The notes below the pieces were generated by a model that ran no database searches, was not told the origin of the DNA, and saw only the letters and a list, made by a program, of their open reading frames with translations. Position numbers and translations under genes: made by a program. A DNA stretch of 15,907 nt from Methanoculleus sp. (lineage in GTDB: Archaea; Halobacteriota; Methanomicrobia; Methanomicrobiales; Methanoculleaceae): positions 1 through 15,907 of the forward strand of contig JALNXI010000014.1 in NCBI GenBank assembly GCA_023230425.1. Reading direction: 5' to 3'. Within the stretch, counting starts at the first letter, position 1, and each line of letters starts with the position of its first letter. Shown here one piece after another: positions 1 through 6,636 of this stretch.

Positions 1-876
1 GAACTTGAACGGTCCGAGGCTGCCGCCGAAGTTCCCGGCGCTGATGAACTTCACGCCCGGAACTTTGGTTGCCGCCCGGATGCCCTCGGCCATCGCGGTC
101 TTGATCGAGTCCTCGTCGACACCGTCGATGACGATCTCGTAGATGGCCTTTACGCCCTCGGGAACCTTGCTGCCCTCGACCCGGTCTCTCAGCGTCGGGC
201 AGTAGGCCTCGTTCGTGCTTGCGCCCATGAACTTGTACTTCTTGCTCCCGATCTTCGAGCCGCTCGCGACGATGCCGCCGGGGAAAGGCGTGATGACACC
301 GCAGACACCGCTGATAGCGTCGACCGCCGCCTGGGCGGCCACAAGAGCGGCCATCTGGTTCTCACCCATGATGAAGAAGTTGCCGCCCGCGACACCCTTG
401 ACGGCGCCGAACTCCTCCTCACCGATATACTCGCCCTCCATGATCGGTATAGCCCATACCGTCCTGCCGCCGACCTCGCGCTTCTCCTCAAACCCGTCGC
501 CGAAGAAGTGGAGCTTGACCGGGAGTTTCTCCTGGACCTCGGCAACGACGTCAGCGAGGCCGTCAAAGACCGCCGTCGTCGGCGCGGTGAGGACGCACTC
601 GGAGAGACGCTCAATCACCTGCGTTTTGAGTTTCTTCTTGCTGGCACAGATCATAATCGCGTAGCCGGGCCGCCCGTCGGGGGTCTCGTCAGGGGAGACG
701 AAGCAGTCGATGCCCGCCTCTGCCGGACATCCGATGGTGGAGGTGGCAAAGCCGACGGCTTCCACTGCTGCCTTGTATGCCCACTCCTCGGTGACGGCGG
801 TGATAATAGGCCGTGCTACCCAGGTCGGGAACGCTTCCGCATAGGTATCATCAATAGTAACGCCATTCAGTTCCAT
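1..876 (-). CDS. ftr: Formylmethanofuran-tetrahydromethanopterin formyltransferase, 3' end cut by window edge
   Basis: Ftr catalyses the second step of CO2 reduction to methane: it moves the formyl group from formyl-methanofuran to N5 of tetrahydromethanopterin (or tetrahydrosarcinapterin) in the cytoplasm. The minus strand reads open from an ATG at 876-874 to the edge for 292 codons. It begins MELNGVTIDDTYAEAFPTW, a typical Ftr start, and includes TPFPGGIVASGSKIGSKKYK and ASTNEAYCPTLR near residues 208-250. The last visible residues are GPFKF. The family is about 297 aa, so only a few residues and the stop are missing. A ribosome binding site GAGGTG (complement of 887-892) lies 10 nt before the ATG. 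The gene diverges from the fwd-hdr operon across 779 bp, so it has its own promoter. Family assignment is from recognition of the sequence and is firm. Confidence 0.96.
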   Translation of the reverse strand, partial: MELNGVTIDDTYAEAFPTWVARPIITAVTEEWAYKAAVEAVGFATSTIGCPAEAGIDCFVSPDETPDGRPGYAIMICASKKKLKTQVIERLSECVLTAPTTAVFDGLADVVAEVQEKLPVKLHFFGDGFEEKREVGGRTVWAIPIMEGEYIGEEEFGAVKGVAGGNFFIMGENQMAALVAAQAAVDAISGVCGVITPFPGGIVASGSKIGSKKYKFMGASTNEAYCPTLRDRVEGSKVPEGVKAIYEIVIDGVDEDSIKTAMAEGIRAATKVPGVKFISAGNFGGSLGPFKF

Positions 877-908
877 GGACAGAATACACCTCGTTTGCTA
901 CAATGTTA

Positions 909-930
909 CGATATAGACAGAATAAGGTTT
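909..930 (-). promoter_or_regulatory. Possible ftr promoter (weak)
   Basis: Read on the minus strand, an A-rich stretch and GAAAC (resembling an archaeal BRE) are followed by CTTATTCTG and then TCTATATCG. Either AT-rich block could be the TATA box. The first would give a start site about 20 nt before the ftr ATG. The second would put it on top of the Shine-Dalgarno sequence, which is less likely. Neither matches the archaeal consensus well, so this is a positional guess. Confidence 0.3.
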
Positions 931-1305
931 CTTTTTTTCCCGGCGGCGCGGTGGTCGGGTGCCGGGAGCCACGGGAGTCCGAAACTGCGCGACCCCCCCG
1001 GCGGCCCCGCCAACCCACCGATATCCACTGTCCCGGCAAGGTAACCATAAATAGAATCAGCTACCGGGTTATGACACACTCCGGGGCCCCCTGGTTGCCC
1101 ATTTCAGGCGTGAAACACCCATATACCACATACACGCGGCGGGGACCGGGTTAAACATACCACGGGCCGATAAACCACCCGGGCAGGCCCATCCGGAACG
1201 CACAGGAGACAGCGGGCGCAGGATCTGGACAGGTTCTTCCGGGCGAGCACAGATGTCCGGGGCGGAGAGAGAAGAATCAATGAATACAGAAACGGTTGCT
1301 ACTCA

Positions 1306-1387
1306 AACCGCGCAGCGGTTGGCAGGCCCGGACTGGAGGTGGGACTGAGATAATCTCCAGTTCCCTGAGAGATTCAGCCTGCTCTCA
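1306..1387. repeat. Three consecutive small inverted repeats (possible structured RNA)
   Basis: AACCGC-GCA-GCGGTT occupies 1306-1320. ACTGGAG at 1332-1338 pairs with CTCCAGT at 1355-1361 across a 16-nt loop. TGAGAG at 1366-1371 pairs with CTCTCA at 1382-1387 across a 10-nt loop. All arms are exact complements. Three stems in 82 nt of noncoding DNA could fold into a small RNA, but each stem is short and could arise by chance. No RNA family is recognised. Confidence 0.35.
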
Positions 1388-1433
1388 CCGCTGCTGGCCC
1401 GGATCGACCACCATTTTTCACCAGGAAACCCGA

Positions 1434-1447
1434 TTTAAGGTTTAAGG
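1434..1447 (+). repeat. Tandem direct repeat TTTAAGG x2
   Basis: Two adjacent exact copies of TTTAAGG at 1434-1440 and 1441-1447, about 210 nt upstream of fwdG at the edge of the AT-rich promoter region. It could be half-sites for a regulator or simple chance; only the repeat itself is certain. Confidence 0.5.
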
Positions 1448-1526
1448 CTTTCGTTTTGCCCTTACAGCAGAAAATGTGTTTGGCGGCGATATCCGGGGCA
1501 TCGGATTAGCAGAACAACTGTTTTGA

Positions 1527-1535
1527 TTTATAAAA
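1527..1535 (+). promoter_or_regulatory. Upstream TATA-like box, possible second promoter for the fwd-hdr operon
   Basis: TTTATAAAA is a good match to the archaeal TATA consensus. It lies inside a small dyad (GTTTT at 1520-1524, AAAAC at 1532-1536). Initiation about 25 nt downstream would be near 1556, giving a leader of roughly 100 nt before fwdG. This would be an alternative to the box at 1611-1620. It is inferred from sequence only. Confidence 0.35.
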
Positions 1536-1610
1536 CCTGACAGGTAATCATAGTTCTGGAATATAAGACTGCCGAATTTCAGAAAGTTTATGTATATTCC
1601 TTGACAATTC

Positions 1611-1620
1611 TTTTTATATC
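1611..1620 (+). promoter_or_regulatory. Probable TATA box of the fwdG-fwdC operon
   Basis: TTTTTATATC lies 36-45 nt upstream of the fwdG ATG, the expected place for an archaeal TATA box with a short leader. Initiation would fall near 1640, just ahead of the GGTG Shine-Dalgarno at 1642-1645. It touches a perfect palindrome at 1618-1634, so a protein bound there could block TBP/TFB or RNA polymerase. The preceding TTGACA (1601-1606) resembles a bacterial -35 box but has no such meaning in an archaeon. Confidence 0.5.
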
Positions 1621-1634
1621 GATTTTAAATCGAT
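1618..1634. promoter_or_regulatory. Perfect 17-nt palindrome at the operon promoter, candidate operator
   Basis: ATCGATTT-T-AAATCGAT is an exact inverted repeat with 8-bp arms around a single base. It overlaps the end of the TATA-like box and ends 21 nt before the fwdG ATG, between TATA and the expected start site. That is a standard position for repressor binding in archaea. The dyad fits a dimeric helix-turn-helix regulator, but the regulator is unknown. Confidence 0.5.
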
Positions 1635-1655
1635 CAGATCTGGTGCGTGATAACC

Positions 1656-1928
1656 ATGGCATTTGCATTGCACATCAATATGGAACGATGTACAGGCTGC
1701 AATAACTGCGTGGTGGCATGCCCGGTTGACGCTCTCGAGCTCCATACCGAAGATCCGGTAACCAAGGAGAAGATCTACAAAGTCAAGGACGGCAAAGCTG
1801 TCATCCTCGACTTTAACTCCGAGCTCTGCGCCGGTTGCGGCGTATGCGTCCAGGCATGCCCCTATGGAGTTATCAAGCTTGTAGGACCGTGGGAGAGCCG
1901 GGCAAAAGCCCGAAAAGTGGAAGTCTAG
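1656..1928 (+). CDS. fwdG: Formylmethanofuran dehydrogenase-associated ferredoxin, subunit G type
   Basis: A 90-residue protein with two [4Fe-4S] motifs, CTGCNNCVVACP (about residues 12-23) and CAGCGVCVQACP (about 59-70). FwdG-type subunits form part of the electron wire between the polyferredoxin FwdF and the catalytic FwdBD unit. The identification rests on size, two-cluster layout and position directly before fwdF in an operon that contains fwdDBAC. By sequence alone it is a generic bacterial-type ferredoxin with an insertion between the two motifs. I chose the ATG at 1656 (MAFALHINMERC) because GGTG at 1642-1645 is correctly spaced. A GTG at 1647 would add three residues but leaves no room for a ribosome binding site. 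The gene is the first of the operon. The next gene follows after 15 nt and has its own AGGAGTGAT. Confidence 0.85.
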   Translation: MAFALHINMERCTGCNNCVVACPVDALELHTEDPVTKEKIYKVKDGKAVILDFNSELCAGCGVCVQACPYGVIKLVGPWESRAKARKVEV

Positions 1929-1943
1929 GAGTGATACTAGAAT

Positions 1944-3104
1944 ATGGCGCTGTTTCCAAAGTATTCTAAGACGCGGGAAGGACAGAACGTCGTCATGGAG
2001 CAGAGGCTCCTGAAGGCGGTCAACAACCTGATCCTGAACGCAGAGACCTGCACTGGCTGCGGCATCTGTGTCGATGCCTGCCCTGAGGAGGCGATCGTGC
2101 TCGGACCTGTCGGTGCGACACGCCGCGGGGCAATCGACTATGGGGTACCTGTTGATATCAACCCTGAGAAGTGTTCGTACTGTGGTGTCTGTGTCATCAT
2201 GTGCCCCTTCAATGCGATGACACTCAAGGTCGACGGAGAGGAGAGGCTCCCGATCCTTGAGAAAGAGGGATTCCCCACATACGATATGGTCACCGTAATC
2301 GACGAGGAGAAGTGCGACCGGTGCACTATCTGTGAAGAAGTCTGCCCGAGGGACGCCATCGCACGCGATGTTCCCGCATTCGAAGGCGGCGACGAGGCCG
2401 GCAAGCCGCGTCAGTCCGCACTGCAGACCAAGACCACGTTCACGGTTGACACCGAGAAGTGCGACGTCTGCGGCATCTGCGGCGAGCTCTGCCCGAGCAT
2501 CACCGTCGTCCGCAACCTCGCAAACCCCGCAACCGGCAAGATCGAAGGGGAAGTCAAGTGGGAAGAGAGCACCTGCGACGGCTGCACTATCTGCGTGGAA
2601 GCCTGTCCCCGGGAATGCATCACCCTCGAACGTGAAGTCATCAGCGACAAACTGCCCGGCAAGGTCGATATCCAGCAGGACAACTGCTGCACCTGTACCT
2701 GGTGCGTCCAGACCTGCCCCCAGGAAGCAATCACTGTCGAGAAGATCTTTGAGGGAGACATCGAGATCCACCCCGAGAAGTGCCCCGGCGGCTGCTCGAC
2801 CTGCGTGGAGGTCTGCCCCTGCAACGCGCTCTACCTGCCCGCCCCCCTCCCGGCAAAGGAGATGAAGGGAGAGATTGAGGCCAATATCGCCATCAACAAG
2901 GACTTCTGTATCCTCTGCGGTGCCTGCGTCAACGCCTGCCCGAGCGAGGATGCAATCGTCCTGCGGCGGACGGGTATCCGGATGCAGGATAAGGAGACGG
3001 ACCTCTTCAGGAGAATCAAGGAGAAACTGCTCACCCCAAGGACATCGAGGGTGAAGGAGACCACTCCTGGAGAGGTAGAGGTCAAAGTTCTGGAAGAGGC
3101 GTGA
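1944..3104 (+). CDS. fwdF: Polyferredoxin FwdF, eight [4Fe-4S] motifs
   Basis: A 386-residue polyferredoxin with eight CxxCxxCxxxCP-type motifs: CTGCGICVDACP, CSYCGVCVIMCP, CDRCTICEEVCP, CDVCGICGELCP, CDGCTICVEACP, CCTCTWCVQTCP, CPGGCSTCVEVCP and CILCGACVNACP. The seventh carries one extra residue between its first two cysteines. Eight clusters and this size match FwdF, the core electron conduit of the formylmethanofuran dehydrogenase complex. In the known supercomplex it bridges Fwd/Fmd to the HdrA side, so low-potential electrons from bifurcation can reach CO2 reduction. The ATG at 1944 is preceded by AGGAGTGAT at the end of fwdG. hdrC starts 10 nt after the stop. The charged tail after motif eight (about residues 345-386) has no recognised motif. 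The alternative name fmdF (molybdenum form) cannot be excluded. Confidence 0.92.
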   Translation: MALFPKYSKTREGQNVVMEQRLLKAVNNLILNAETCTGCGICVDACPEEAIVLGPVGATRRGAIDYGVPVDINPEKCSYCGVCVIMCPFNAMTLKVDGEERLPILEKEGFPTYDMVTVIDEEKCDRCTICEEVCPRDAIARDVPAFEGGDEAGKPRQSALQTKTTFTVDTEKCDVCGICGELCPSITVVRNLANPATGKIEGEVKWEESTCDGCTICVEACPRECITLEREVISDKLPGKVDIQQDNCCTCTWCVQTCPQEAITVEKIFEGDIEIHPEKCPGGCSTCVEVCPCNALYLPAPLPAKEMKGEIEANIAINKDFCILCGACVNACPSEDAIVLRRTGIRMQDKETDLFRRIKEKLLTPRTSRVKETTPGEVEVKVLEEA

Positions 3105-3114
3105 GGGATAGCCA

Positions 3115-3696
3115 ATGGCAGTGAAGAAAGACTATAAGGACCAGAAACTCGCTGAGAAGCTCCGGGACAGGAAGTACTACATTCCTGACAGCAACCCCGA
3201 GTTCATCAAGGATGTGGAGAAGATCGGGCAGACGGCCGCCCACATGTGCTACCAGTGCGGCACCTGCACCGGTTCGTGCCCCTCGGCACCCCGGAGTTCG
3301 TACCGTATCCGGCTGTTCATGCGCAAGGCGATCCTCGGCCTCGAGGAAGAGATCCTCACCGATCCCGACCTCTGGCTCTGCACCACCTGTTACAGCTGCA
3401 CCGACCGGTGCCCCCGGGATCTCGCGCCGACCGACGCGATCATGGCGATGAGGAACCTGGCGTTCAAGCGGGACATCGTACCGCGCAACTTCCTCCAGAC
3501 CGTCCAGTTGATCTATAAGACGGGCCACGGCGTCCCGAACAACGACGCAAACCGTGCCGCCCGGAAGAGACTCGGACTGGAAGCGGAGCCTGAGACGACC
3601 CACAAGTACCCCGAATACCTGCCCGGCATCCGGAGGATCCTTGACCACTACAGGCTCAAAGAGAACGCAGACAGAATCCTCGCGGAGGGAGAGTGA
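3115..3696 (+). CDS. hdrC: CoB-CoM heterodisulfide reductase subunit C
   Basis: A 193-residue soluble iron-sulfur protein. Two [4Fe-4S] motifs are visible: C45/C48/C51/C55 (CYQCGTCTGSCPSAP) and C89/C92/C95/C99 (CTTCYSCTDRCP). This is the HdrC pattern, with the family's RNLAFKRDIVPRNF helix region after it. HdrC passes electrons from HdrA to the noncubane clusters of HdrB, where CoM-S-S-CoB is reduced. No membrane segment is visible, so it belongs to the cytoplasmic HdrABC type rather than the membrane HdrDE type. A GTGAGGGA ribosome binding site overlaps the fwdF stop, suggesting coupled translation. The gap to hdrB is only 4 nt. Confidence 0.96.
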   Translation: MAVKKDYKDQKLAEKLRDRKYYIPDSNPEFIKDVEKIGQTAAHMCYQCGTCTGSCPSAPRSSYRIRLFMRKAILGLEEEILTDPDLWLCTTCYSCTDRCPRDLAPTDAIMAMRNLAFKRDIVPRNFLQTVQLIYKTGHGVPNNDANRAARKRLGLEAEPETTHKYPEYLPGIRRILDHYRLKENADRILAEGE

Positions 3697-3700
3697 AACC

Positions 3701-4603
3701 ATGAGCGGGAACAAACACCAGTACGCATTCTTCCTCGGGTGCATCGCCCCGAACCGATATCCCGGCATCGAGGCTGCGGCTATCCAGACCAGCAAGAACG
3801 TCGGCATCGACCTCCTCCCCCTGAAGGGCGCAAGCTGCTGCCCGGCACCGGGTGCGTTCGGTTCGATCGACTTAAACGTCTGGTATGCGATGGCGGCCCG
3901 GAACGTCGTGCTCGCCGAGCAGATGAAGATGGACATCGCCCTGATCTGCAACGGGTGCTACAAGTCAATCTACGAGGTCAACCACAAACTGAAGCACAAC
4001 GATGAACTCCGCGACGGGGTCAACGAAGTGCTCAAAGAGATCGATATGGAATTCAAGGGGACCGCCGATGTCTGGCACCTCGCCGAGCTCTACTACGACC
4101 CCAAGATCGTGGGCGTCAAGAAACTCGCCGACAGCGTCAAGCGCCCCCTGGCCGGTGCGAAGATCGCCGTTCACTACGGCTGCCACCTGATGAAGCCCGG
4201 CAAGGAGCGGCACTTCGGGGACACCGAGAACCCGATGTGGATGGAAGAACTTGTCGCCGCTCTCGGCGCCGAGCCGGTCCAGTACCGCAACAAGATGCAG
4301 TGCTGCGGTGCCGGCGGCGGTGTCCGCGGATACGATCTCGCGCACGCGCTCGATATCACGAACGAGAAGCTGATCAATATGCAGGAAGTCGGTGCCGATG
4401 CAGTCACCGAGGTCTGTCCGTTCTGTCAGCTCCAGTTCGACCGCGGCCAGATCGAGATCAAGGAGAAGTTCGGTGCTGAATACGGCATCCCGGTCCTGCA
4501 CTACAACGAACTCCTGGGACTGGCACAGGGCATGAGCCCGGACGATCTCGCGCTCGACCTCCACGCCATCAGCGTTGACCCGTTCCTGAAGAAGATCCTG
4601 TGA
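3701..4603 (+). CDS. hdrB: CoB-CoM heterodisulfide reductase catalytic subunit B
   Basis: HdrB reduces the heterodisulfide CoM-S-S-CoB to the two thiols at a pair of noncubane [4Fe-4S] clusters. The 300-residue protein has both diagnostic CCG motifs. The first is C14, C46-C47, C83/C86 and the second is C161, C201-C202, C239/C242. The spacings (31 and 35 residues; 39 and 36 residues) fit the family rule C-x31-39-CC-x35-36-CxxC, so both cluster sites are complete. The reading frame stays open upstream into hdrC. I chose the ATG at 3701 (MSGNKHQYAFFLGC) because GGAGGGAGAG lies just before it at 3684-3693 and the protein then has the usual HdrB start. It follows hdrC by 4 nt and precedes hdrA by 11 nt. 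Confidence 0.97.
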   Translation: MSGNKHQYAFFLGCIAPNRYPGIEAAAIQTSKNVGIDLLPLKGASCCPAPGAFGSIDLNVWYAMAARNVVLAEQMKMDIALICNGCYKSIYEVNHKLKHNDELRDGVNEVLKEIDMEFKGTADVWHLAELYYDPKIVGVKKLADSVKRPLAGAKIAVHYGCHLMKPGKERHFGDTENPMWMEELVAALGAEPVQYRNKMQCCGAGGGVRGYDLAHALDITNEKLINMQEVGADAVTEVCPFCQLQFDRGQIEIKEKFGAEYGIPVLHYNELLGLAQGMSPDDLALDLHAISVDPFLKKIL

Positions 4604-4614
4604 GGTGCAAATAC

Positions 4615-6636
4615 ATGGCAGAAGTCAAGAAATACGAAGAGCCAAGAATTGGCGTTTTTGTGTGCCACTGTGGCACCAATATTGCGGGCTCCATCGACGT
4701 CAAGGCGGTAATGGAGTACGCGAGAACACTCCCGAACGTCGCCATTGCCGACGACTACCAGTACATGTGCTCGACCCCCGGTCAGAACAAGATCGCGGAG
4801 GCCATCAACGAGCAGAAACTGACCGGAGTCGTCGTGGCGGCCTGTTCTCCCCGCCTGCACGAGCCCACGTTCCGCAATGCGACCAAGGCCGGCGGCTTAA
4901 ACCCCTTCCGGTTCGAGATGGCGAACATCCGCGAGCAGAACTCGTGGGTGCACATGCACCAGCCTGAAGAGGCCACCGCGAAGGCAAAGGACGCAGTCAG
5001 GATCGCCGTAGCAAAGGCATCCCTCCTCGAGGACCTCATCCCGAAGAGCGTCCCCGTAGAGAAGGCGGCGATGGTCGTCGGCGGCGGTGTCGGCGGCATG
5101 CAGGCAGCACTCGACCTTGCGAGTGCAGGCATCAAGACCTACCTCGTCGAGAAGACCCCTTCCATCGGCGGCAGGATGTCCCAGCTCGACAAGACCTTCC
5201 CGACGCTGGACTGCTCGCAGTGTATCCTGACACCGAAGATGGTGGATGTTTACCGGCATGAGGGCATCGAACTCCTCACCTACACCGAGGTTGAGGCGGT
5301 TGAGGGATATATCGGCAACTTCGATGTGACCCTCCGGAAGAAGGCGCGCGGCGTCATCACCCCGGCAGAGGCCGAGGCCCGCGGCATCGTCGGCGGCGGC
5401 TGTACCGGGTGCGGTGACTGTGCAACAGTCTGTCCGGTCATCAAGCCGAACCCGTTCGAGCTCGGCATGGCGCCGAGAAAGGCGATCTACATCTACCACC
5501 CGCAGGTCTCCCCACTGATCTACACCGTCGACTTCGACTCCTGTGTCAAGTGTGGTCTCTGTGTCGAGGCATGCGACACGAAGCAGGCGGTCGACCTCGA
5601 GGCGAAGGACGAGTTCATGACCGTCAAGGTCGGTACCGTCATCCTCGCCCTGGGATACGACATCTTCCCCATCGAGAAGAAGTTCGAGTGGGGTTACAAG
5701 AACTACGACAACGTCATCACGTCGCTCGAGTTCGAGCGCCTGATCTGCGCATCCGGCCCGACCGGCGGTCACCTCATCCGCCCGAGCGACGGCGCAACCC
5801 CGAAGAAGGTCGCGTTCGTCCTCTGTGCGGGCTCCCGAGACAACACCGGCGTCGGCAAGCCCTACTGTTCGCGGTTCTGCTGCATGTACTCGCTCAAGCA
5901 CGCCCACCAGATCATCGAGAAGATCCCCGGTGTGGTGCCCTACATCTTCTACATGGACATCAGGTCCTTCGGCAAGATGTACGAGGAGTTCTACTACCGC
6001 ATCCAGGACGAGGGTGCGAAGTTCATCCGCGGCAGAGTTGCAAACATCACTCAGGACCCGGTTACGAAGAACCTCCACGTCAACGCAGAGGACACGCTGC
6101 TTGGGCGACCGATCGACATGGAAGTCGATATGGTCGTGCTCGCAGCCGCCATCGAGCCCACCGCCGAGACCGAGAAGACGCGGAGACTCTTCGGTGTCTC
6201 CTGCTCGCAGGACGGCTGGCTCCTTGAGGCCCACCCGAAGTTGAACCCGTGCGGCACCACCACTGCCGGCGTCTACCTTGCCGGTGTCTGCCAGGGACCG
6301 AAGGATATTCCTGACACGGTCGCCCAGGCAGAAGGTGCAGCATCCGCAGCGTCCATCCCGATCCACAGGGGAGAGGTGGAACTCGAGCCCTACTTCGCCG
6401 TGTGCATGGAGGATAAGTGCGCCGGATGCGGACTGTGTGTCAACCAGTGCCCCTACCAGGCTCTCTCGCTCGTCGAGAAGGAAGGCCGCACGGTCATGCA
6501 GGTCACTGAAGCCAAGTGCAAGGGTTGCGGCACCTGCGGCGGGTTCTGCCCCGGCGGTGCTATCTGGATGCAGCACTTCGCAACCCCACAGATCATCGCA
6601 CAGATCGATGCATTCCTGCTCGGAGGTGAGCAGTAA
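4615..6636 (+). CDS. hdrA: CoB-CoM heterodisulfide reductase flavin subunit A, electron-bifurcating
   Basis: HdrA carries the FAD that splits electron pairs between ferredoxin and the heterodisulfide. The 673-residue protein has the N-terminal VFVCHCGTNIAG segment (C17, C19) and a Rossmann FAD site GGGVGGMQAALDLA (about 156-169). LDCSQCILTPKM follows near 198-209. Four ferredoxin motifs are present: C263/C266/C269/C273, C310/C313/C316/C320, one starting at C602 (CAGCGLCVNQCP) and one at C635 (CKGCGTCGGFCP). The second motif ends in C-D rather than C-P. All cluster cysteines are encoded as TGC or TGT, with no in-frame TGA selenocysteine codon. The start at 4615 is set by GAGGTG at 4602-4607, which overlaps the hdrB stop. 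An in-frame GTG at 4600 lacks such a site. mvhD begins on the base after the stop. Confidence 0.97.
   Translation: MAEVKKYEEPRIGVFVCHCGTNIAGSIDVKAVMEYARTLPNVAIADDYQYMCSTPGQNKIAEAINEQKLTGVVVAACSPRLHEPTFRNATKAGGLNPFRFEMANIREQNSWVHMHQPEEATAKAKDAVRIAVAKASLLEDLIPKSVPVEKAAMVVGGGVGGMQAALDLASAGIKTYLVEKTPSIGGRMSQLDKTFPTLDCSQCILTPKMVDVYRHEGIELLTYTEVEAVEGYIGNFDVTLRKKARGVITPAEAEARGIVGGGCTGCGDCATVCPVIKPNPFELGMAPRKAIYIYHPQVSPLIYTVDFDSCVKCGLCVEACDTKQAVDLEAKDEFMTVKVGTVILALGYDIFPIEKKFEWGYKNYDNVITSLEFERLICASGPTGGHLIRPSDGATPKKVAFVLCAGSRDNTGVGKPYCSRFCCMYSLKHAHQIIEKIPGVVPYIFYMDIRSFGKMYEEFYYRIQDEGAKFIRGRVANITQDPVTKNLHVNAEDTLLGRPIDMEVDMVVLAAAIEPTAETEKTRRLFGVSCSQDGWLLEAHPKLNPCGTTTAGVYLAGVCQGPKDIPDTVAQAEGAASAASIPIHRGEVELEPYFAVCMEDKCAGCGLCVNQCPYQALSLVEKEGRTVMQVTEAKCKGCGTCGGFCPGGAIWMQHFATPQIIAQIDAFLLGGEQ

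Larger units (their letters stand above)
877..1655. other. Divergent intergenic region between ftr and the fwd-hdr operon, no convincing gene
   Basis: This 779-bp stretch separates two divergent transcription units. I found no tRNA-like cloverleaf and no credible longer protein-coding gene. Its left part (about 940-1020) is very GC-rich and contains CCCGGCGGC twice (939-947 and 997-1005). The right part (about 1430-1640) is AT-rich and carries several TATA-like boxes. A tandem TTTAAGG repeat lies at 1434-1447. Three small inverted repeats follow one another at 1306-1320, 1332-1361 and 1366-1387. A perfect palindrome lies at 1618-1634. The length is generous for an archaeal divergent promoter, so an untranslated RNA or a multi-site control region is possible. 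Confidence 0.7.

Noticed and set aside
928..938. T-rich tract (TTTCTTTTTTT) as a plus-strand terminator
   Set aside because: No plus-strand gene lies upstream of it. On the minus strand it is an A-tract at the expected position of ftr promoter elements.
508..1044. A plus-strand frame running from ftr into the intergenic region
   Set aside because: Its first two thirds are the complement of ftr. The remainder is low-complexity, arginine/glycine/proline-rich GC sequence without a ribosome binding site.
1601..1616. TTGACA followed by an AT-rich block, resembling a bacterial promoter
   Set aside because: All genes here are archaeal. The relevant signal is the TATA box at 1611-1620 and the -35-like match is coincidental.
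877..1655. tRNA or other known stable RNA in the long intergenic region
   Set aside because: I looked for the conserved T-arm sequence and cloverleaf pairing on both strands and found none. Only small hairpins remain.
1614..2771. A 385-codon minus-strand frame across fwdG and fwdF
   Set aside because: It is antisense to two clear ferredoxin genes. Its cysteines and acidic residues mirror the plus-strand codons, and it shows no family pattern.
4600..4614. GTG at 4600 as the hdrA start
   Set aside because: It would place the start over the hdrB stop, with no ribosome binding site. The ATG at 4615 has GAGGTG correctly spaced and yields the normal HdrA N-terminus.
4897..6576. A 559-codon open frame on the minus strand, antisense to hdrA
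   Set aside because: It lies wholly within hdrA, whose plus-strand protein has complete FAD and iron-sulfur motifs. The minus frame is rich in Asp/Val/Arg/Leu without motifs, as expected from GC-rich codon bias on the opposite strand.
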